A stretch of DNA of 26,511 nucleotides, from contig DAFX01000095.1 of assembly GCA_002495535.1 (NCBI GenBank), forward strand, positions 1-26,511. The letters run 5' to 3'. The notes beneath the pieces are model-generated. The model saw nothing but the letters and a program-made list of their open reading frames with translations, did not search any database and was not told the origin of the DNA. Source of the stretch: Euryarchaeota archaeon UBA433 (GTDB lineage: Archaea > Thermoplasmatota > Poseidoniia > Poseidoniales > Poseidoniaceae). Positions 24,118 through 26,511 of this stretch are shown one piece after another; the first letter of the stretch is position 1; each line of letters opens with the position of its first letter. Made by a program: the position numbers and the translations under genes.

Positions 24118-24471
24118 TCAATCAATGTCCTCGATCAATTCAAACATAAACGCTTCACTCGATCCTTCGTATTCCATTGCCGCAAAGAGTACTTTGACGT
24201 CTCGTTCTTCGAACGGATCGTGAATGTAGGGCTGGCCGCTTCGGAACATGCTGAGTATTCGCTTGTAATCTTCAAGGCTGGCTTCCCCTTTCACGGTATA
24301 AACGGTGGATTCTGAGCCTTCATCGTGCAAGTTGTCACCTTCGCCACCTCGGATGATTGTTCGAGTCAATCTGCGAGTTAAACGGACATGAATGTCGCAG
24401 TTTGGCAATCGTACCCAATCCGAGCTCGTTGTCCCAGTTGCGGGACGAATGAAGAAATCTATTCCAGCCAT
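24118..24471 (-). CDS. Small conserved-looking protein with phage-tail-like pattern
   Basis: 117 residues from the ATG at 24471; a GTG at 24495 is an alternative start. No signal peptide or membrane segment. It has a strand-rich N-terminus with paired RLTRRLTRTIIRGG, then DNLHDEGSESTVYTVKGEASLEDYKRILSMFRSGQPYIHDPF and a strand-rich end FMFELIEDID. The order is beta strands, RGG-D-x-x-x-D-G, a T-VKG strand, a helix with LSMFRSGQP, then two strands. It recalls small tail/baseplate proteins of phages and contractile injection systems (gpU or LysM-linked type), where a similar 'G-x-D...LG...G.....L..L..SG.P' order occurs. This is pattern recognition by eye. It is the first gene of the pilus operon, 21 bases before the TadB-like ATG. 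Confidence 0.6.
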   Translation of the reverse strand: MAGIDFFIRPATGTTSSDWVRLPNCDIHVRLTRRLTRTIIRGGEGDNLHDEGSESTVYTVKGEASLEDYKRILSMFRSGQPYIHDPFEERDVKVLFAAMEYEGSSEAFMFELIEDID

Positions 24472-24532
24472 GCAGTTGACCCCTGTCCTCTGCACGCATT
24501 GAGAAGGTATTCAATGTTGGGGGGAAAACAAC
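24472..24532 (-). other. Short spacer between the RPA and pilus operons
   Basis: 61 bases. On the minus strand TTTTCCCCCC lies just after the RPA-associated gene; a T-run such as this can act as an archaeal terminator but is short. Further on, AGGGGT lies eight bases before the ATG at 24471 and may serve as a weak ribosome-binding site. No convincing TATA box is seen, so the pilus operon may read through from the RPA genes. Confidence 0.3.
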
Positions 24533-25459
24533 TCACTCTACGATTCTAAACCAACCGAACCGTGGTTCGTGAAGCGTGCCTTCATTCGAGAGCTCATCCA
24601 ACTTTGCTTCAGCAACTTGACGGTCGACCCCTCGAGCTCCTGCATTGGTCAAAACCGTCTCGAAATCCACACCATCGCCTTGATCCATTTGTGAAATAAT
24701 AGCGACCAGTGTATCCTTTACATCGTCATCACTGGAATCGCCAGGGGATGAATCAACATCGAGTTGAGCTTGCGGGGCTGGAGCAGGTTGACTCGCTGCT
24801 TCCATCCGTCCTTCCGCGATGTCAAGGGCTTGCATGACATTCAACGTGTAACTTTCAGTGTCGATTTCCCCGTAATGGTTCCGAGCAAGAAGCAGACCAT
24901 CGATCATGTGCTCTGGAACTCCAGAGGCTTTGAGACCTTCTTGCGTTGGCTCAGCACCGAGTGAATCACTGTGAATCTTCATTCGTTCAAGCGTACCTTG
25001 GGACGCACGAGTGAGCCACAGAGCGTATGTTTTCGCGTCGATTTCACAAGCCTCTTCTGGACGCAGAGAAGTGTAGACCGCACCTTCATCGGTTTGGTAC
25101 CAGCGGGACTTTGCGGTCATGAGCAACAAAACTGGTTCACCAGTCTCGGTTTTTTCAACCAAAGACAAGGTCAGTTCTCTCATCGATTCGGAGGCGTAAT
25201 CTCCGACTGAGAAGTAATGCAAGCCCGACGGATCTCTCATTTGTCCCTGATACAAAGTTGAACCGTTAGAGGTCTCACGAACTTCCAATCGTTCGAGCAA
25301 TCCTGCAACAATAACCCTGTTGACCTTAGCACCAAGTTTGGTGATCACAAAAGAAGGATCATATTCGCCAGAGCCCTTCTCATTAAGGGTCGCTTCACTA
25401 AATTCAGAGGCCAGCATATGCCAAGCAGGTTGGCGCCGTGCTCGAGGTGCAGATTGCAT
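24533..25459 (-). CDS. RPA-associated protein (RPAP, COG3390-like)
   Basis: 308 residues. An N-terminal OB fold at about 44-105 (KVNRVIVAGLLERLEV, LYQGQMRDPSGLHYFSVGDY) resembles the RPA32-like OB fold of archaeal RPA-associated proteins. A flexible Pro/Ala/Asp-rich linker (about 222-244) leads to a C-terminal winged-helix-like region (245-308) ending GWFRIVE. The domain order, OB then linker then winged helix, is that of RPA32 and of haloarchaeal RPAPs, which form a complex with the RPA encoded beside them. Its ATG shares one base with the RPA stop (TGATG), so translation is coupled and subunits are probably made in equal amounts. Confidence 0.88.
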   Translation of the reverse strand: MQSAPRARRQPAWHMLASEFSEATLNEKGSGEYDPSFVITKLGAKVNRVIVAGLLERLEVRETSNGSTLYQGQMRDPSGLHYFSVGDYASESMRELTLSLVEKTETGEPVLLLMTAKSRWYQTDEGAVYTSLRPEEACEIDAKTYALWLTRASQGTLERMKIHSDSLGAEPTQEGLKASGVPEHMIDGLLLARNHYGEIDTESYTLNVMQALDIAEGRMEAASQPAPAPQAQLDVDSSPGDSSDDDVKDTLVAIISQMDQGDGVDFETVLTNAGARGVDRQVAEAKLDELSNEGTLHEPRFGWFRIVE

Positions 25460-26511
25460 CAGGCCACCCCCCAGTGTGCGCGCAGTTCTGTTGCACGTAA
25501 TCCTGCATCCTCATCAAGAATTGAGGCTTGATCAGCAAGCATCATTGCACCCTGTTCATCCACAATGGTACGGCCAGAAGCCTGGACCATTCTTCCGAGC
25601 ATGCGCCCGCGCAAATGTTGCACGAATGCCATTTGCCCGTCTGCATCGACTGCAGATTTCATTTCCGCTTCACTCATACCAAGCAATTCGAGGGTTGCTG
25701 CCTTGTTGGTGAGCAGTGAGACGCTTGATTTTCCGTCATCGATCACCAAGCGCAAACGGACATCGCTGTTTCCATCATTAGGACCGTGCTCCGCACAGGC
25801 ACCTTCTCTGAGAACCCTTCTGCACTCGGTACACCGTTGAATGAATCCTGAATCCTCACGGACACTGACCACAATCGCACAGGTTGAAACACCGACACGG
25901 CTCGCCCCAGTGGCGAGTTCAGTGAGATCGACTTCTGTGGTATGATTGGTCAAGTCCAAGGTCTCATCCCAAGGGGTTGAATCTAGGATTTCGACTTGGT
26001 CCATGGTGTCCACGGTGACATCTGGGATGCCTTGCCATGCCCGCACACGAACACCCTTGAGCCGAACCGTCAATGGAAGTTGATCCTCTGTGATCGGCAG
26101 TTCACTCCATGCGCTCATTCGACATCGGCCGCTTGGATCCGCAATTTGACCGGACCAAAGGAACCGTTCTTCACCATCTCGTGTGAAGGAACGCTTTGTC
26201 CACTCTGTGATCTGAACAACGGCATCGACATCTCTTGCACCATCTCGGAACTGGGAAATGGTCAGAACTGTTTGTTGTGACAGTGCTTCTGCGTCTGCAA
26301 AATTCTTGTCATGGAAAATTTCGACCTTCGTCGTACGACCAAAGTTCAATTCTGGTGTGTCCCTGAACGTTCGAACTTGAGCACCCTCAATCTTGAGCAG
26401 ACTTCCAACAGCATGGTCGAATGGCTCCCAAGAAAGGAATCCAATAGTTCCGCTTTCATCTGCAATTCGGCCTCGAACAATATCAAGCGAACCGGAACCA
26501 TCCTTCTTGTG
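25459..26511 (-). CDS. rpa: Archaeal replication protein A, large subunit (5' end outside the window)
   Basis: 350 residues are visible and the frame remains open at the right edge, so the N-terminus is missing; the TTG at 26349 is internal. Repeated OB folds are seen: GRIADESGTIGFLSWEPF near the edge, then FLWSGQIADPSGRCRMSAW, both with the RPA strand motif 'G-x-I-x-D-x-[ST]-G'. A zinc ribbon C-x2-C-x8-C-x2-H lies at visible residues 227-242 (about 25786-25833) inside a further OB fold. The protein coats single-stranded DNA in replication and repair. Directly followed by its RPAP partner. Confidence 0.92.
   Translation of the reverse strand, partial: HKKDGSGSLDIVRGRIADESGTIGFLSWEPFDHAVGSLLKIEGAQVRTFRDTPELNFGRTTKVEIFHDKNFADAEALSQQTVLTISQFRDGARDVDAVVQITEWTKRSFTRDGEERFLWSGQIADPSGRCRMSAWSELPITEDQLPLTVRLKGVRVRAWQGIPDVTVDTMDQVEILDSTPWDETLDLTNHTTEVDLTELATGASRVGVSTCAIVVSVREDSGFIQRCTECRRVLREGACAEHGPNDGNSDVRLRLVIDDGKSSVSLLTNKAATLELLGMSEAEMKSAVDADGQMAFVQHLRGRMLGRMVQASGRTIVDEQGAMMLADQASILDEDAGLRATELRAHWGVA

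Overview
The window looks like a gene-dense chromosomal segment from a mesophilic euryarchaeon. My best guess is Marine Group II / Poseidoniales or a close Thermoplasmatota relative; this is inferred from gene content, with no database search. Archaeal markers are ABCE1/Rli1, ribosomal protein L10e, an archaeal RPA with its RPA-associated protein, geranylgeranyl reductase, an archaeal-type pilin, a TadA/ArlI-like ATPase and a small ubiquitin-like protein ending in Gly-Gly. Bacterial-type MutS and MutL sit among them, as expected for a mesophilic archaeon that acquired mismatch repair. There is no tRNA, rRNA, CRISPR array, insertion sequence or prophage, and no gene-free stretch over 300 bases.

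Layout. Positions 3-277 (+) hold the tail of an unknown gene and a ThiS/MoaD/SAMP-like protein. Positions 274-5726 (-) form a tight operon: ABCE1 followed by two paralogous Fe-S PD-(D/E)XK nucleases, each fused to OB-fold-like domains. Positions 5843-6382 (-) encode L10e. Positions 6534-7823 (+) encode a two-TM surface protein. Positions 7937-12608 (+) are a mutS-mutL operon. Positions 12605-14038 (-) are aroA and 14113-15117 (+) moaA. Positions 15118-17828 (-) run polyprenyl diphosphate synthase, geranylgeranyl reductase and pilin. Positions 17911-19029 (+) encode a HemC-like protein without the cofactor cysteine. Positions 19002-19697 (-) and 19749-21536 (+) are a divergent pair: a coiled-coil protein and a triple-SAP-like protein. 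Positions 21537-24471 (-) are a pilus/secretion operon: a small tail-like protein, two separate TadB/TadC-like membrane subunits and the ATPase. Positions 24533-26511 (-) are RPA (running off the right edge) and its associated protein.

Themes. DNA maintenance dominates: two Fe-S nuclease-OB proteins, MutS/MutL, RPA/RPAP and a SAP-like protein. A second theme is the cell envelope: prenyl synthase, geranylgeranyl reductase, pilin, pilus motor and membrane protein. The most unusual items are the HemC-like protein that keeps the substrate/catalytic residues but has lost the dipyrromethane cysteine; the ABCE1-linked nuclease pair; a perfect PCNA-type PIP box in the bacterial-type MutS; and a small protein with a phage-tail-like pattern at the head of the pilus operon. 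Convergent genes repeatedly meet with overlapping or abutting stop codons, so this genome leaves no room for conventional terminators there.
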